Below, in pieces: positions 34,381 through 43,295 of a DNA stretch of 64,000 nucleotides (its first letter is position 1; each line of letters begins with the position of its first letter). The stretch comes from Acidovorax sp. FJL06 (GTDB lineage Bacteria > Pseudomonadota > Gammaproteobacteria > Burkholderiales > Burkholderiaceae_C). A program made the position numbers and the translations under genes. The notes beneath the pieces were generated by a model that saw only the letters and a program-made list of their open reading frames with translations, was not told where the DNA came from and did not search any database. The stretch is taken from positions 124,001 through 188,000 of the forward strand of contig NZ_QAJR01000029.1 in assembly GCF_003852545.1 (NCBI RefSeq). Reading direction: 5' to 3'.

Positions 34381-36456
34381 TCAGGCGGCAGGGGGCGTGC
34401 CGGCGGCCAGCGCCTTCTTGGCGGCAAACTCGGCGCGCAGGGCCTTGAGCTTTTCGCGTGGGTCTTCGCGGGCCGTGGTCTTGTCCAGGCCCATCTCGGC
34501 GATGAAGCGGCTGGGCTGGGCCGCCACCATCTCGCGGCCCTTCTTGCGCCGCTTGGTCCAGCTCACGCCCAGGGTGCGCTGGGCGCGGGTGATGCCCACG
34601 TACATCAGGCGGCGCTCTTCCTGCAGGCGCTGCAGCGTGTCGTCGCTCACCTTCTGCTGGCGGCCTTCGTCGTCGTCGAGCTTGAAGGGCAGCATGCCCT
34701 CGGTCACGCCCACCAGCACCACATGGGGCCACTCCAGCCCCTTGCTCGCGTGCAGGGTGGAGAGCACAACCATGTCCTGCTCCTTCTCGCGCTCGCTGAT
34801 GGTGGAGAGCAGCGCAATGGTCTGCGACACCTCCAGCAGGCTCTTGGTCTCCTTGGCCACCACGGCGCCTGCGGTGTCATCAATCTGCCCGCCCGCGCGC
34901 TGGGCCATCCAGTCGCAGAACTCCATCACATTGCTCCAACGGGCGGCGGCCACCTTCTCGCTGTCCTCGTTGTCGTAGAGGTGCTGCTCGTAGCCGATTT
35001 CCTTGAGCCAGTCGTTCAGGAAGGTGCGCGACTCCTCGGCGCCATGCACGCGGCGCGCGCTGTATTCCAGGTAATTGATGTAGCGGCCGAACTCGTGCAG
35101 ACCGTCCATGGCGCGCTTGGGCACGGCGGCGGGCAGCATGCCGTTGAACAGTGCGCCGAACATGCTTTGCTTGTGCTGCGTGGCAAACGCGCCCAGGGCC
35201 GCGAGTGTGGTGTGGCCAATGCCGCGCTTGGGGGTGGTGATGGCGCGCAGAAATGCGGGGTCGTCGTCGTTGTTGATCCACAGCCGGAACCAGGCGCACA
35301 GGTCCTTGATTTCGGCGCGGTCGAAAAAGCTGGTGCCGCCCGACACCTTGTAGGGGATGTTGGCCTTGCGCAGCGCTTTTTCAAACGGCTTGGCCTGGTG
35401 GTTGGCGCGGTACAGGATGGCGAAGTTCTTCCAGTCCGGCGGCGGGTTGCTGGCCGCGCGCAGGCTCTGGATGCGGGCCACGGCGCGCTCGGCCTCGTGC
35501 TCTTCGTTGTCGGCGTCGATCACGCGCACGGGCTCGCCCTCGCCCAGCTCGCTGAACAGCGTCTTGGGAAAGAGCTTGGGGTTGGGCCCGATCACGTTGT
35601 TGGCCGCGCGCAGGATGGCGCTGGTGGAGCGGTAGTTCTGCTCCAGCTTGATGACCTTGAGGTGCGGGTAGTCGATGGGCAGCTTCTTGAGGTTGTCCAG
35701 CGTCGCGCCGCGCCAGCCATAGATGCTCTGGTCATCGTCGCCCACGGCCGTGAAGTGGCCGTTTTGGCCCACCAGCAGTTTGAGCAGCTCGTACTGCGTG
35801 GCGTTGGTGTCCTGGTATTCGTCCACCAGCACATGCGAGAGCGCCGCCTGCCACTTGGCGCGCACTTCCGGGAAGTCGCGCAGCAGGCGCAGCGGCATGC
35901 CGATCAGGTCGTCAAAGTCCACGCTCTGGTAGGCCGCCAGGCGCTCCTCGTAGCGCACCATCAGCGTGGCGATGGTGCGTTCGTTGTCGTCCGCCGCCTG
36001 CGCCAGGGCCTCGGCCGAAGTCAGGCCCATGTTCTTCCACTTGCTGATGACCCACTGCCACTGGCGCGCCGTGGCCATGTCGGTGGTGCCACCCGAGGCC
36101 TCCTTCAGGATGCCCGTCACATCGTCGGCGTCCAGGATGCTGAACTGGGGCTTGAGGCCCAGCACGTTGCCGTCCTCGCGCACCATGCGCACGCCCAGGG
36201 CGTGGAAGGTGCACACCAGCACCTCCTTGGCGCGGCGGCCGATCAGGTGCTGGGCGCGCTCGCGCATTTCCGACGCCGCCTTGTTCGTGAAGGTGATGGC
36301 CGCAATGCGCTTGGGGTCCATGCCTTTTTCGATCATGTGAGCGATCTTCATGGTGATCACCCGCGTCTTGCCCGAGCCCGCGCCCGCCAGCACCAGGCAG
36401 GCCCCGTCGGTGTAGTGGACAGCCTGGAGCTGGGCGAGATTGAGACCGGCAGACAT
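34381..36456 (-). CDS. Rep/UvrD-type superfamily 1 DNA helicase
   Basis: A 691-residue 3'-5' helicase. Motifs: Q-motif LNLAQLQAVHYTDG, Walker A GAGSGKT (25-31), Ia ITFTNKAASEM, II VLVDEYQDTN, III GDDDQSIYGWRGA, IV EQNYRS, V LSTLHASKGLEWPHV and VI RLMYVGITRAQ. Length and the short C-terminus fit Rep better than UvrD, so a role at stalled replication forks is most likely; I leave the symbol open. The C-terminal tail is basic and Ala-rich. It begins 374 bp from the divergent amino-acid binding protein gene. Confidence 0.93.
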   Translation of the reverse strand: MSAGLNLAQLQAVHYTDGACLVLAGAGSGKTRVITMKIAHMIEKGMDPKRIAAITFTNKAASEMRERAQHLIGRRAKEVLVCTFHALGVRMVREDGNVLGLKPQFSILDADDVTGILKEASGGTTDMATARQWQWVISKWKNMGLTSAEALAQAADDNERTIATLMVRYEERLAAYQSVDFDDLIGMPLRLLRDFPEVRAKWQAALSHVLVDEYQDTNATQYELLKLLVGQNGHFTAVGDDDQSIYGWRGATLDNLKKLPIDYPHLKVIKLEQNYRSTSAILRAANNVIGPNPKLFPKTLFSELGEGEPVRVIDADNEEHEAERAVARIQSLRAASNPPPDWKNFAILYRANHQAKPFEKALRKANIPYKVSGGTSFFDRAEIKDLCAWFRLWINNDDDPAFLRAITTPKRGIGHTTLAALGAFATQHKQSMFGALFNGMLPAAVPKRAMDGLHEFGRYINYLEYSARRVHGAEESRTFLNDWLKEIGYEQHLYDNEDSEKVAAARWSNVMEFCDWMAQRAGGQIDDTAGAVVAKETKSLLEVSQTIALLSTISEREKEQDMVVLSTLHASKGLEWPHVVLVGVTEGMLPFKLDDDEGRQQKVSDDTLQRLQEERRLMYVGITRAQRTLGVSWTKRRKKGREMVAAQPSRFIAEMGLDKTTAREDPREKLKALRAEFAAKKALAAGTPPAA

Positions 36457-36830
36457 GGGGGCAGGGGGGCGCGAAACGCAGAAAGAGGACGGAAATCGGG
36501 GGAGGACCGGAACGGCGGCAGCAGGCGCAGGCCCTGCCGCAAAGCGCGCAATGATACCGGCGCGCCCGGTGGGCGCCGGGGCGGGCCCATCCTTCCACGG
36601 GGCTGACGGTGTGCTGACGCTCGGCTGACGGCAGGGGACGGGAACGGGCCTTGGGGAGCTGCGCTCCGGGAAACCCCGCTAGGGGCTTCGTTTTCACAAT
36701 TTGATACTCGTTCATCCCTGCCTGCGGGGCAGGGTGGCCCCACGGACCCCATGACCACGAACGCGCGCTGGATGTCCCGCCTGCAAGGCAGTGGCGGCAT
36801 GCGCGAGGTACGCAAAAAAATAAGCCCCCC
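36457..36830. other. Divergent intergenic region
   Basis: The 374 bp between the helicase and the ABC binding-protein genes hold both upstream regions. A hairpin CCCTGCC-TGCGG-GGCAGGG is at about 36718-36735 and an AT-richer stretch TTTTCACAATTTGATACTCG at about 36691-36710, a reasonable place for the plus-strand promoter. No coding sequence is supported. Confidence 0.5.
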
Positions 36831-38105
36831 ATGATTCCTCTTGTCTCTCCCCTTTCTCCTGCCGCCGCCGCCGCGGGGGCGCACAGCCTTGTTTCCTGGT
36901 GCAAAGCCTGGGGTGGCGCCGTTGTTGCCGCCGGGGTGCTGGCCTGCGCGGCGGTGCCGTCCGCACAGGCCCAGATCGGCAGCACCACGCCCGTGCGCAT
37001 CGGCGTGGTGGGGCCCTTCACCGGGCCCTCGGCCGACTTTGGCGTGCCCATGCTCAACGGCATCAAGCTGGCGGTGGACGAGATCAACGCCGTGGGCGGC
37101 TACCTGGGCCGGCCGCTGGAGCTGGTCATCAAGGACGACACGGCCAACCCCGACCAGGGCCGCAAGGCCTCGCAGGAGCTGCTGGCCGACAAGGTCGTCG
37201 CCACCATCGGCTTTTGCAACACCGGCGTGGCGCTCAAGGCCATCGACCTGTTCCAGGACGCCAAGAGCCCGCTCATCGTGCCCTGCGCCACGGGCACGGC
37301 CGTGACGGCCAAATACCCGGCCGCCGACAGCTACATCTTTCGCGTGCAGGCGCGCGATGCGATCCAGGCGCCCTTCCTGGTGGACGACATCGTCAAACGC
37401 GGCTGGGACAAGGTTGCCATCTTTGCCGACAAGACCGGCTACGGCGAAGGCGGCTACAACGACGTGGTGGCCGCGCTGGCGGCCAAGAACCTCAAGCCCG
37501 TGTACGTGGCTCGCTTTGACTTGGGGGTGAAGGACCTCACGGCCGAACTCACCGCCGCGCGCAGCGCGGGCGCCAACGTGGTCTACAGCTACACCGTGGG
37601 GCCGGAGAACGCGGCCATCGCCAACGGCAAGAAGGCGCTTGGCTGGAAGGTGCCGCAGGTGGGGCCCTGGCCGCTGTCCTTCCCTTTCTTCCTCGAGGGC
37701 GCCAAGGATGCGGCCGAGGGCGCGCTCATGGTGCAGACCTTCATCGCCGAGCCCAGCAACGAGCGCCGCGCGTCCTTCCTGTCGGGCTACACCCGCAAAT
37801 ACCAGGGCAAGGTGGCCGTGCCCATGGCGGCGGCCAATGCCTACGACGCCACTTATCTGCTGATGTACTCCTTCCTCGGCATCCGCGACGGCAACCTGAA
37901 CGGCAAGGCCATCAAGGAGTCGCTGGAGGGCAAGATGAAGACCTACTACGGCGTGGTCACCACCTACGACAAGCCCTTCAGCGCACAGGACAAGGACGCG
38001 ATCACGCGCAACATGCTGGTCATGGGCATGGTCAAGAACGGCGCCATCACCTTTGCCTACCCCGAGGATGCCAAGCGCAACCTGATCATCCAGCGCAAGC
38101 AGTGA
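36831..38105 (+). CDS. ABC transporter substrate-binding protein, branched-chain amino acid type
   Basis: A 424-residue periplasmic binding protein. A long signal region (about residues 1-48, ending SAQA-Q) is followed by a type-I periplasmic fold: VRIGVVGPFTGPSADFGVPMLNGIKLAVDEINAVGG, VATIGFCNTGVALKAIDLFQ and MAAANAYDATYLLMYSF. Related to LivK/amide-binding proteins. The permease and ATPase genes are not adjacent, so it is an orphan receptor here and its ligand is unknown. A shorter start within the signal region is possible. Confidence 0.9.
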   Translation: MIPLVSPLSPAAAAAGAHSLVSWCKAWGGAVVAAGVLACAAVPSAQAQIGSTTPVRIGVVGPFTGPSADFGVPMLNGIKLAVDEINAVGGYLGRPLELVIKDDTANPDQGRKASQELLADKVVATIGFCNTGVALKAIDLFQDAKSPLIVPCATGTAVTAKYPAADSYIFRVQARDAIQAPFLVDDIVKRGWDKVAIFADKTGYGEGGYNDVVAALAAKNLKPVYVARFDLGVKDLTAELTAARSAGANVVYSYTVGPENAAIANGKKALGWKVPQVGPWPLSFPFFLEGAKDAAEGALMVQTFIAEPSNERRASFLSGYTRKYQGKVAVPMAAANAYDATYLLMYSFLGIRDGNLNGKAIKESLEGKMKTYYGVVTTYDKPFSAQDKDAITRNMLVMGMVKNGAITFAYPEDAKRNLIIQRKQ

Positions 38106-38149
38106 GACGGTTTTGCCTTCAACCGGCTAACGTCCTTCTTGGGTGTGGA

Positions 38150-38187
38150 GGGAGCCTTGCCGTGCTACAGCACTGTCTGCGGCTCCC
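38150..38187 (+). terminator. Hairpin downstream of binding-protein gene
   Basis: Outer stem GGGAGCC / GGCTCCC encloses an inner GTGCT / AGCAC stem, 44 nt after the stop. It lacks a clear T-run but fits a 3'-end structure. Confidence 0.5.
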
Positions 38188-38333
38188 CGCCTAGTTATCC
38201 GATTGAATGCAAATCCGTGGAGATGCCGAGGTGCTTTTTGCTTCTGCCGCATGCGTTGTGTGCGATGACCCCCGTCTGACTCTGCGCTGACGGTGCGGCC
38301 CGGCATGGCGCAGGCCGCCCGACAATAGCTTCC

Positions 38334-39287
38334 GTGTTCTCCGTCCTCCTCGTCACCTTCCCCTTCTTCGCCCTCGTGCTTTGCGGCTACCTGGCCGCGC
38401 GGCGTGGCGTGCTGCCGCAACCGGCCATCCCGGGGCTCAATGCCTTCGTGCTGTACTTCGCGCTGCCCTGCATGCTGTACCGCTTTGGCGCCAGCACGCC
38501 CATCGCCCAGCTGCTGGACCCGGCCGTGGCGGGCGTGTATGGGCTGTGCGCGCTGGTGATGGTGGGGGCCACGGTGGCGCTCACGCGCAAGGCCCACATC
38601 GGCTGGAACGACGCGGCCTTTGGCGCGCTGGTGGCCGCCTTCCCCAACACTGGCTTCATGGGCGTGCCGCTGCTGGTGGCGCTGCTGGGCGCGCAGAGCG
38701 CGGGCCCGGCCATCGTGACCATCGTGGTGGACATGGTCGTCACCAGCTCGCTGTGCATCGCGCTGTCGCGCCTGGACGGCGCGGGCACCCACGGCGTGGG
38801 TGTGGCGCTGCGCAGTGCCTTCAAGGGCATGGCGACCAACCCCATGCCTTGGTCGATTGCGCTGGGGGCGCTGGCCTCGGCCCTGCAGTTCCAGCTGCCC
38901 GGCCCGGTGGACAAGACCATCGCCATGCTGGCCGATGCGGCCTCGCCCGTGGCGCTGTTCACCATTGGCGCGGTGCTGGCCCGCTCGCAGATGAACCAGC
39001 ACGAACAGGTGCCCGCCCGCGACTACGTGCCCGTGGCCCTGGCCAAGCTCTTGGTGCACCCGCTGCTGGTGTGGAGCGTGGGCCGGGCGGCCATGGCGAT
39101 GGGCGTGCCGCTCACGCCGTTTGCGCTCACGGTGCTGGTGCTGCTGGCTGCGCTGCCCAGCGCCAGCAACGTCTCGCTGCTGGCCGAGAAGTTCGGCGCC
39201 AACAACGGGCGCGTGGCGCGCATCATCCTGGTGTCCACCGCACTGGCGTTTTTGAGCTTTTCGGCGGCGGTGGCGCTGCTGACCTGA
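38334..39287 (+). CDS. AEC family transporter
   Basis: A 317-residue auxin-efflux-carrier-type permease with about ten helices. Signatures: FFALVLCGYLAARRGVLPQPAIPGLNAFVLYFALPCML at the start, AFPNTGFMGVPLLVALLG in the middle (the conserved NxGFxGxP), and LLAALPSASNVSLLAEKFG near the end. Bacterial members export or import malonate/malate-type anions or amino-acid derivatives; substrate unknown. The start is GTG at 38334, the only start near the family N-terminus. Confidence 0.88.
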   Translation: MFSVLLVTFPFFALVLCGYLAARRGVLPQPAIPGLNAFVLYFALPCMLYRFGASTPIAQLLDPAVAGVYGLCALVMVGATVALTRKAHIGWNDAAFGALVAAFPNTGFMGVPLLVALLGAQSAGPAIVTIVVDMVVTSSLCIALSRLDGAGTHGVGVALRSAFKGMATNPMPWSIALGALASALQFQLPGPVDKTIAMLADAASPVALFTIGAVLARSQMNQHEQVPARDYVPVALAKLLVHPLLVWSVGRAAMAMGVPLTPFALTVLVLLAALPSASNVSLLAEKFGANNGRVARIILVSTALAFLSFSAAVALLT

Positions 39288-39320
39288 ATGCTACTGATTT
39301 TGTAGCTGGTAGCGCTTTGC
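39288..39320. repeat. GCTAC/GTAGC element after AEC gene
   Basis: GCTACTGATTTTGTAGC followed by TGGTAGCGC, directly after the AEC transporter stop. GCTAC/GTAGC arms form a short hairpin; it is a variant of the dispersed GCTAT family. Confidence 0.5.
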
Positions 39321-39366
39321 CATGGGCGCCAGAGGCCAAAAAAGACGAACCTTCTGCGCCGGGGCG

Positions 39367-39399
39367 AAAAAAAACCGGCTCAGGCGAGCCGGTTTTTTT
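39367..39399. terminator. Bidirectional intrinsic terminator
   Basis: Stem CCGGCTC - AGGC - GAGCCGG, with an A-run before and a seven-T run after. It sits between the convergent AEC transporter and RRM-protein genes and has the correct flanks to stop transcription from both directions. Confidence 0.9.
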
Positions 39400-39415
39400 G
39401 TTGAGGCTACCGGGT

Positions 39416-39751
39416 TCAGTAGCGACCGCCACCGTGGCCACCCGTGCCGTAGCCAACGTCCGAGCGCTTGCTGGCGGTGTAGCCACCCGCGTCACTGCGC
39501 TCTTCGCGCGGGCGGGCCAGGTTCACCACGATCGAGCGGCCGTCCACGGACATGCCGTGCAGCGCTTTGATGGCGGCCTGGGCCGCGTCCGCGTTGGCCA
39601 TCTCCACAAAGCCGAAGCCTTTGGAGCGACCCGTGTCGCGGTCCATCATGACCTTGGCAGACGACACGCCGCCAAACTCGGCAAAGTTGCTGTGCAGGCT
39701 GGCATCGGTCACGGAATAGGGCAGGTTGCCCACATAGATTTTGCTGCTCAT
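39416..39751 (-). CDS. RRM-type RNA-binding protein
   Basis: A 111-residue protein with one RNA recognition motif (residues 1-80). RNP2 is IYVGNLPYS and RNP1 is KGFGFVEM, both intact. The C-terminal 30 residues are a Gly/Arg/Tyr-rich tail ending GTGGHGGGRY. Such glycine-rich RRM proteins are common in cyanobacteria and betaproteobacteria and are thought to be cold-inducible RNA chaperones. A GGCTCTTCC-type leader with weak AAGGCTC precedes the ATG. Terminated by the strong hairpin at 39367-39399. Confidence 0.94.
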   Translation of the reverse strand: MSSKIYVGNLPYSVTDASLHSNFAEFGGVSSAKVMMDRDTGRSKGFGFVEMANADAAQAAIKALHGMSVDGRSIVVNLARPREERSDAGGYTASKRSDVGYGTGGHGGGRY

Positions 39752-39866
39752 GGAAGAGCCTTTCTGAAAATGGCGCGCAACGATCAGCGCACCGTTGGGG
39801 TTCTGTTTTGCGGAGGGGGAATCCGCAGCGGGGGCGAGGTGGATGGCACGTGCGCGGGGCCGGCCA

Positions 39867-40076
39867 TCAGCATTGGGGCGGGTGCTGCATGCTGGTTTGC
39901 AGCCAGCCCTGGGTGATGGCAAAGAGCCGTGCGGCTTCGCGCGAGGCAAAGGCTTTGTCAAAGCGGAACACGCGACAGTAGCTGCCGTTGCCCAGGGAGC
40001 GATGGACCGAGAAGGAGGCGCGGAAGCGGCCGCAGTCGGTCGGGTGTGTCGCGGGCGAAACGACGTAGGGGCCCAT
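39867..40076 (-). CDS. Small conserved protein upstream of the RRM gene
   Basis: A 69-residue protein starting MGPYVVSPATHPTDCGRF. The core FRASFSVHRSLGNGSYCRVFRFDKAFASREAARLFAITQGWL looks like a compact alpha/beta domain and has normal coding composition. I do not recognise it. A TTG start at 40106 would add ten residues. It lies 115 bp upstream of the RRM gene on the same strand, so the two may be co-transcribed. Confidence 0.58.
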   Translation of the reverse strand: MGPYVVSPATHPTDCGRFRASFSVHRSLGNGSYCRVFRFDKAFASREAARLFAITQGWLQTSMQHPPQC

Positions 40077-40398
40077 GGAGATGGCAGTCTGTGAAATCTG
40101 GGTCAATCAGGATCGCGGGCCGCAAAGGGGGCCTGCGTGAGCATCGAGGGACGCGGTGGGCTGCAGCTCTACAGGTCCACTGGGCGACAAAGGTCGCAAG
40201 GGGGAGCGTCTGCAGGGGCGGAAGGCATTCCGGAGCAGACGTTGCGGTGACTGCCCGAACGAGGCGCCGTGACCGCAATGGCCTGAATTATATTGATATT
40301 TGTATTTAAACTCAAATTATTATTCTTTTGAGTTTTAAAAATGGCATGCTTTGGGGCTCTGCTGGCCCTTCCACCGGGCACTGAGGCCAAAACATGCC
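40077..40398. other. Intergenic region with an AT-rich hairpin
   Basis: GC-rich sequence without a supported gene, then a sharply AT-rich patch (about 40285-40340). This has an inverted repeat TTTAAACTCAAA / TTTTGAGTTTTAAAA (about 40306-40339) with a 7-8 nt loop. It lies downstream of priA on the minus strand and may be its terminator. Confidence 0.5.
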
Positions 40399-42504
40399 TC
40401 AAATCACCAGCGGGTCCACATCCACCAGCCAGCGCACCAGCCCCTTGTGCTCGGGCGCGCTGCGCGTGGTCTGCAGCACGGGCTGCCAGGCGGCCAGAAA
40501 ACGCTGCAGGGCGGCGCGGCTCGGGCTTTCCATCAGCATCTGGGCGCGTTCCACATTGGCCACGCGCTGGATGGTCAGCGGCACCGGGGGGAACAGCGTG
40601 ACCATCTCCAGCCCCGGCAGGCCCGCAGCGTGGGCGGCGGCCGTGGCGGCGGTCAAAAAGCCCTGGGCCACCTCCTGTGTGCGCGCATCGGCGCGCACCA
40701 GGGCCTGGTAGGCAAACGGGGGCATGGCGGCCTCTTCGCGCTCTTTCAGCTGCTGGGCGGCGAAAGCCTCGTAGTCGTGTTTGCGCAGCGCCTCGTACAC
40801 GGTGTGCTGGGGGTGGAAGGTCTGCACCCACATCTCGCACTGCGAACCCTGGGCCGCCATGTAGGCCGCGTCACGCCCCGCGCGGCCCGCGGCCTGCATG
40901 AGCAGCGCAAACAGCCGCTCGGGCGCGCGGAAGTCGCTGCTGAACAGCGCCCCATCGGGCTGCACGGCCGCCACCAGCGTGATGCGCCGAAAGTCATGTC
41001 CCTTGGCAATCATCTGCGTGCCCACCAGCACGTCCACCTCGCCTGCATGCACCTGGGCCAGCTGCGCCTCGAGCGAGCCCTTGGCCTTGGTGGTATCGGC
41101 GTCGATGCGGGCGATGCGCGCGGGCGTGCGGTCGGGCCGCAGCACTTCGGACAGCAGGGCGCCGAGCTGTTCTTCAAGCTGCTCGGTGCCCCGGCCCATG
41201 GAGTGGATGTCCGGGCTGCCGCAGGTGGGGCAGGCGCGGGGCACGCGCACGGTGTAGCCGCAGTGGTGGCAGCGCAGGGTGCGGTCGGCCTTGTGGAACA
41301 CCTGGTGTGCGCTGCAGTGGGGGCAGTCGCTCTTCCAGCCGCAGTCGGCGCAGTGCAGCACGGGGGCGTAGCCCCGGCGGTTGAGCAGCACCATGCTCTG
41401 CTCGCCGCGCGCCACGCGCTCGGTGATGGCGGCCAGCAGCGGTGCGCTGAAGATGGCGCGGCGCGGCTGCTGGTTCATGTCCACGCGGCGCACGCGGGCC
41501 AAGGCCCCGGCGCCGATGCGGCTGGGCATGGCCAGCCGTACATAGCGGCCCATGGCCGGGTCGCTGGCGTGCCAGCTCTCCAGCGAGGGCGTGGCCGAGC
41601 CCAGCAGCACCTTGGCGCCTTGCTCGCGCCCGCGCCAGATGGCCAGGTCGCGCGCCGAGTAGCGGGCGCCTTCCTGCTGCTTGTAGCTGGGGTCGTGCTC
41701 CTCGTCCACCACGATGATCCTGAGCCCCGGCAGGCTGGCGAACACCGCCATGCGCGTGCCCAGCACAATGCGCGCGGCACCGCTGTGCGCAGCCAGCCAG
41801 CTTTTGAGGCGCTGCGGGTTGGTCATGCCGCTGTGCAGCGAGACCACGGCCTGGCTGCCAAAGCGCGGGGCGAAGCGGGTGGAAAAGCGCTCTTCGAGCT
41901 GGGGGGTGAGGTTGATCTCGGGCACCATCACCAGCGCCTGCGCGCTGGGGTCGGCCTCCAGCGCCTCCTGCACGCAGCGCAGGTAGACCTCGGTCTTGCC
42001 GCTGCCCGTGCTGCCGAACAGCAGGAAGGGGCCGGTTTCTGAGGCAATCCGGGCCCTGGCGCTTTCCTGTTCTGCGGTAAGCGCTATTGTTTGGATAGCG
42101 TCTTCGGTGGCGCCCTGCGCCTGGGCGGGGCGCTTGAGCCGGCGGGCCAACTGGTCGGGCTGCAGGTCGCGCAGCTGGGGCGGCAGGGCGGCCAGCGCCA
42201 CCTCGCCCAGCGCGCGCTGGTAGTAGCGCGCGGCAAAGGCCACCAGACGGCGCCAGGGCGGGGCGAGCGGCGCCACCCCCTCCAGCACCCCCGCAATGGG
42301 CCGCATGGCCGCGCCCTCGGGCAACTCGCCCGTGGCGTCGACGGCGTCCCACACCACGCCCAGCACCTCGCGTTTGCCCAGTGGCACCCGCACCAGCGTG
42401 CCCGGGGGCAGGGGCTGCGCGCTGGCGTAGCTGAGCAGATCCCCCACGCCGCTGTGCGAGGGGGTGTGCAATGCAACGTGGACGATGGCGGAAGGGATAG
42501 ACAC
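40399..42504 (-). CDS. priA: Primosomal protein N' (replication restart helicase)
   Basis: A 701-residue PriA. N-terminal 3'-DNA-binding region (residues 1-110), then superfamily-2 helicase: Walker A GSTGSGKTEVYL, Walker B with DEEHDPSYKQQEG (an aromatic-rich loop), and GSATPSLESW. The zinc region has CADCGWKSDCPHC, CHHCG and CPTCG, giving eight cysteines as expected. It reloads the replisome at repaired forks. A GCTAT-family palindrome (42081-42100) lies inside the coding sequence at about residue 137. A gene-free region with DnaA-box matches lies upstream. Confidence 0.96.
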   Translation of the reverse strand: MSIPSAIVHVALHTPSHSGVGDLLSYASAQPLPPGTLVRVPLGKREVLGVVWDAVDATGELPEGAAMRPIAGVLEGVAPLAPPWRRLVAFAARYYQRALGEVALAALPPQLRDLQPDQLARRLKRPAQAQGATEDAIQTIALTAEQESARARIASETGPFLLFGSTGSGKTEVYLRCVQEALEADPSAQALVMVPEINLTPQLEERFSTRFAPRFGSQAVVSLHSGMTNPQRLKSWLAAHSGAARIVLGTRMAVFASLPGLRIIVVDEEHDPSYKQQEGARYSARDLAIWRGREQGAKVLLGSATPSLESWHASDPAMGRYVRLAMPSRIGAGALARVRRVDMNQQPRRAIFSAPLLAAITERVARGEQSMVLLNRRGYAPVLHCADCGWKSDCPHCSAHQVFHKADRTLRCHHCGYTVRVPRACPTCGSPDIHSMGRGTEQLEEQLGALLSEVLRPDRTPARIARIDADTTKAKGSLEAQLAQVHAGEVDVLVGTQMIAKGHDFRRITLVAAVQPDGALFSSDFRAPERLFALLMQAAGRAGRDAAYMAAQGSQCEMWVQTFHPQHTVYEALRKHDYEAFAAQQLKEREEAAMPPFAYQALVRADARTQEVAQGFLTAATAAAHAAGLPGLEMVTLFPPVPLTIQRVANVERAQMLMESPSRAALQRFLAAWQPVLQTTRSAPEHKGLVRWLVDVDPLVI
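42081..42100. repeat. GCTAT-family palindrome inside priA
   Basis: CGCTAT - TGTTTGG - ATAGCG, arms of 6 bp, in the linker region of the priA coding sequence (encoding part of IQTIAL). It is a copy of the dispersed GCTAT/ATAGC family in a coding position. Confidence 0.55.
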
Positions 42505-42599
42505 GGCCTATGGCGAGTTACAGGGGCTTGTGGAGGTGGTGTGGAGGTTTTGCGGCTAAGTGCTTGATTTGGCGTGCCATGTGAGTAATCCCGTCTTTC

Positions 42600-42608
42600 T
42601 GTGGATAA
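42600..42608 (-). promoter_or_regulatory. DnaA-box match, unit 1 first
   Basis: TGTGGATAA, the exact complement of TTATCCACA. Followed by CTTTGTTGACATCC, which recurs with one change after the box at 42936. Confidence 0.6.
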
Positions 42609-42787
42609 CTTTGTTGACATCCTGCTTCCACACCCCGCCAACCCGCATGAATACTGGCCTGGAACAGAATGCCCACAAAACTGGCAGCAGCAAAAAATCC
42701 TTATGAATCAATCATCTGAAGAATTTTGGGTGTATTTTCTGTGCTAAGGCCTGGCGCGGGGGGGATGTTGCGTCGCATCAAGATTTT

Positions 42788-42796
42788 TGTGCATAA
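42788..42796 (-). promoter_or_regulatory. DnaA-box match, unit 1 second
   Basis: TGTGCATAA, complement of TTATGCACA, which fits TTATNCACA. It lies 188 bp from the first box of the unit. Confidence 0.5.
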
Positions 42797-42935
42797 GTCG
42801 GGCAGCACGCAGGACGTCAATGGCCGGGAAAACCCTTAATTTGTGTTAGTGATGGCCCCGCAAGCTCAGACTTTTCTGCGATATGGGCTGCAAGTGCTTG
42901 ATTTGAATGGGGTTTTGCAAGAAATCCAAAATTCC

Positions 42936-42944
42936 TGTGGATAA
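42936..42944 (-). promoter_or_regulatory. DnaA-box match, unit 2 first
   Basis: TGTGGATAA in the second duplicated unit, 336 bp from the equivalent box in unit 1. Confidence 0.6.
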
Positions 42945-43133
42945 CTTTGTTGATATCCCCTGTGTTTGCCACGCAAGTCCTTGACGGGCCGTGCTTTGGC
43001 TGGAATGCCTGCCAAAAAAGCAGCAGAGTGAAATCCTTTGAAATCAATGGCTTACGTTCTGGATGAGAATATTTCCGGCGCTGCCTGCTTTGTGGGCACC
43101 GGGGCTGCGTGGAGGCCGGTGCTGCGCCAGTTT

Positions 43134-43142
43134 TGTGCATAA
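43134..43142 (-). promoter_or_regulatory. DnaA-box match, unit 2 second
   Basis: TGTGCATAA in the second unit, 198 bp from its partner box and 154 bp from the hemE stop. Confidence 0.5.
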
Positions 43143-43295
43143 GTAGGCCCTTCGGGCCGCTGGGGTATTGCCGCTGGGCAGCATGCGCGGCTTTTTTTCT
43201 TCCGTTGCAGAAGAGGTGCCCCGGAGGGCGCGGAGAAGCCCAAGCCCGCTTCCAGGCGGCGGACGGGGGGGCGCTTGGACCCGCCCCCCCCTTTT

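Larger units (their letters stand above)
42540..43147. repeat. Diverged direct duplication with four DnaA-box matches
   Basis: The gap between divergent-in-role priA and hemE (42505-43295) has no gene. It contains two copies of a roughly 260-bp unit (about 42540-42800 and 42880-43147). Shared blocks in the same order: AAGTGCTTGATTT, CTGTGGATAACTTTGTTGA, a TGGAA...GCC...CAGCAG...AATCCTT segment, AATCAAT, and TTTTGTGCATAAGT. Between the blocks the copies have diverged. TGTGGATAA (42600, 42936) and TGTGCATAA (42788, 43134) each match the complement of TTATNCACA, the DnaA-box consensus, all in one orientation. Composition is AT-richer than the genes. Confidence 0.7.
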
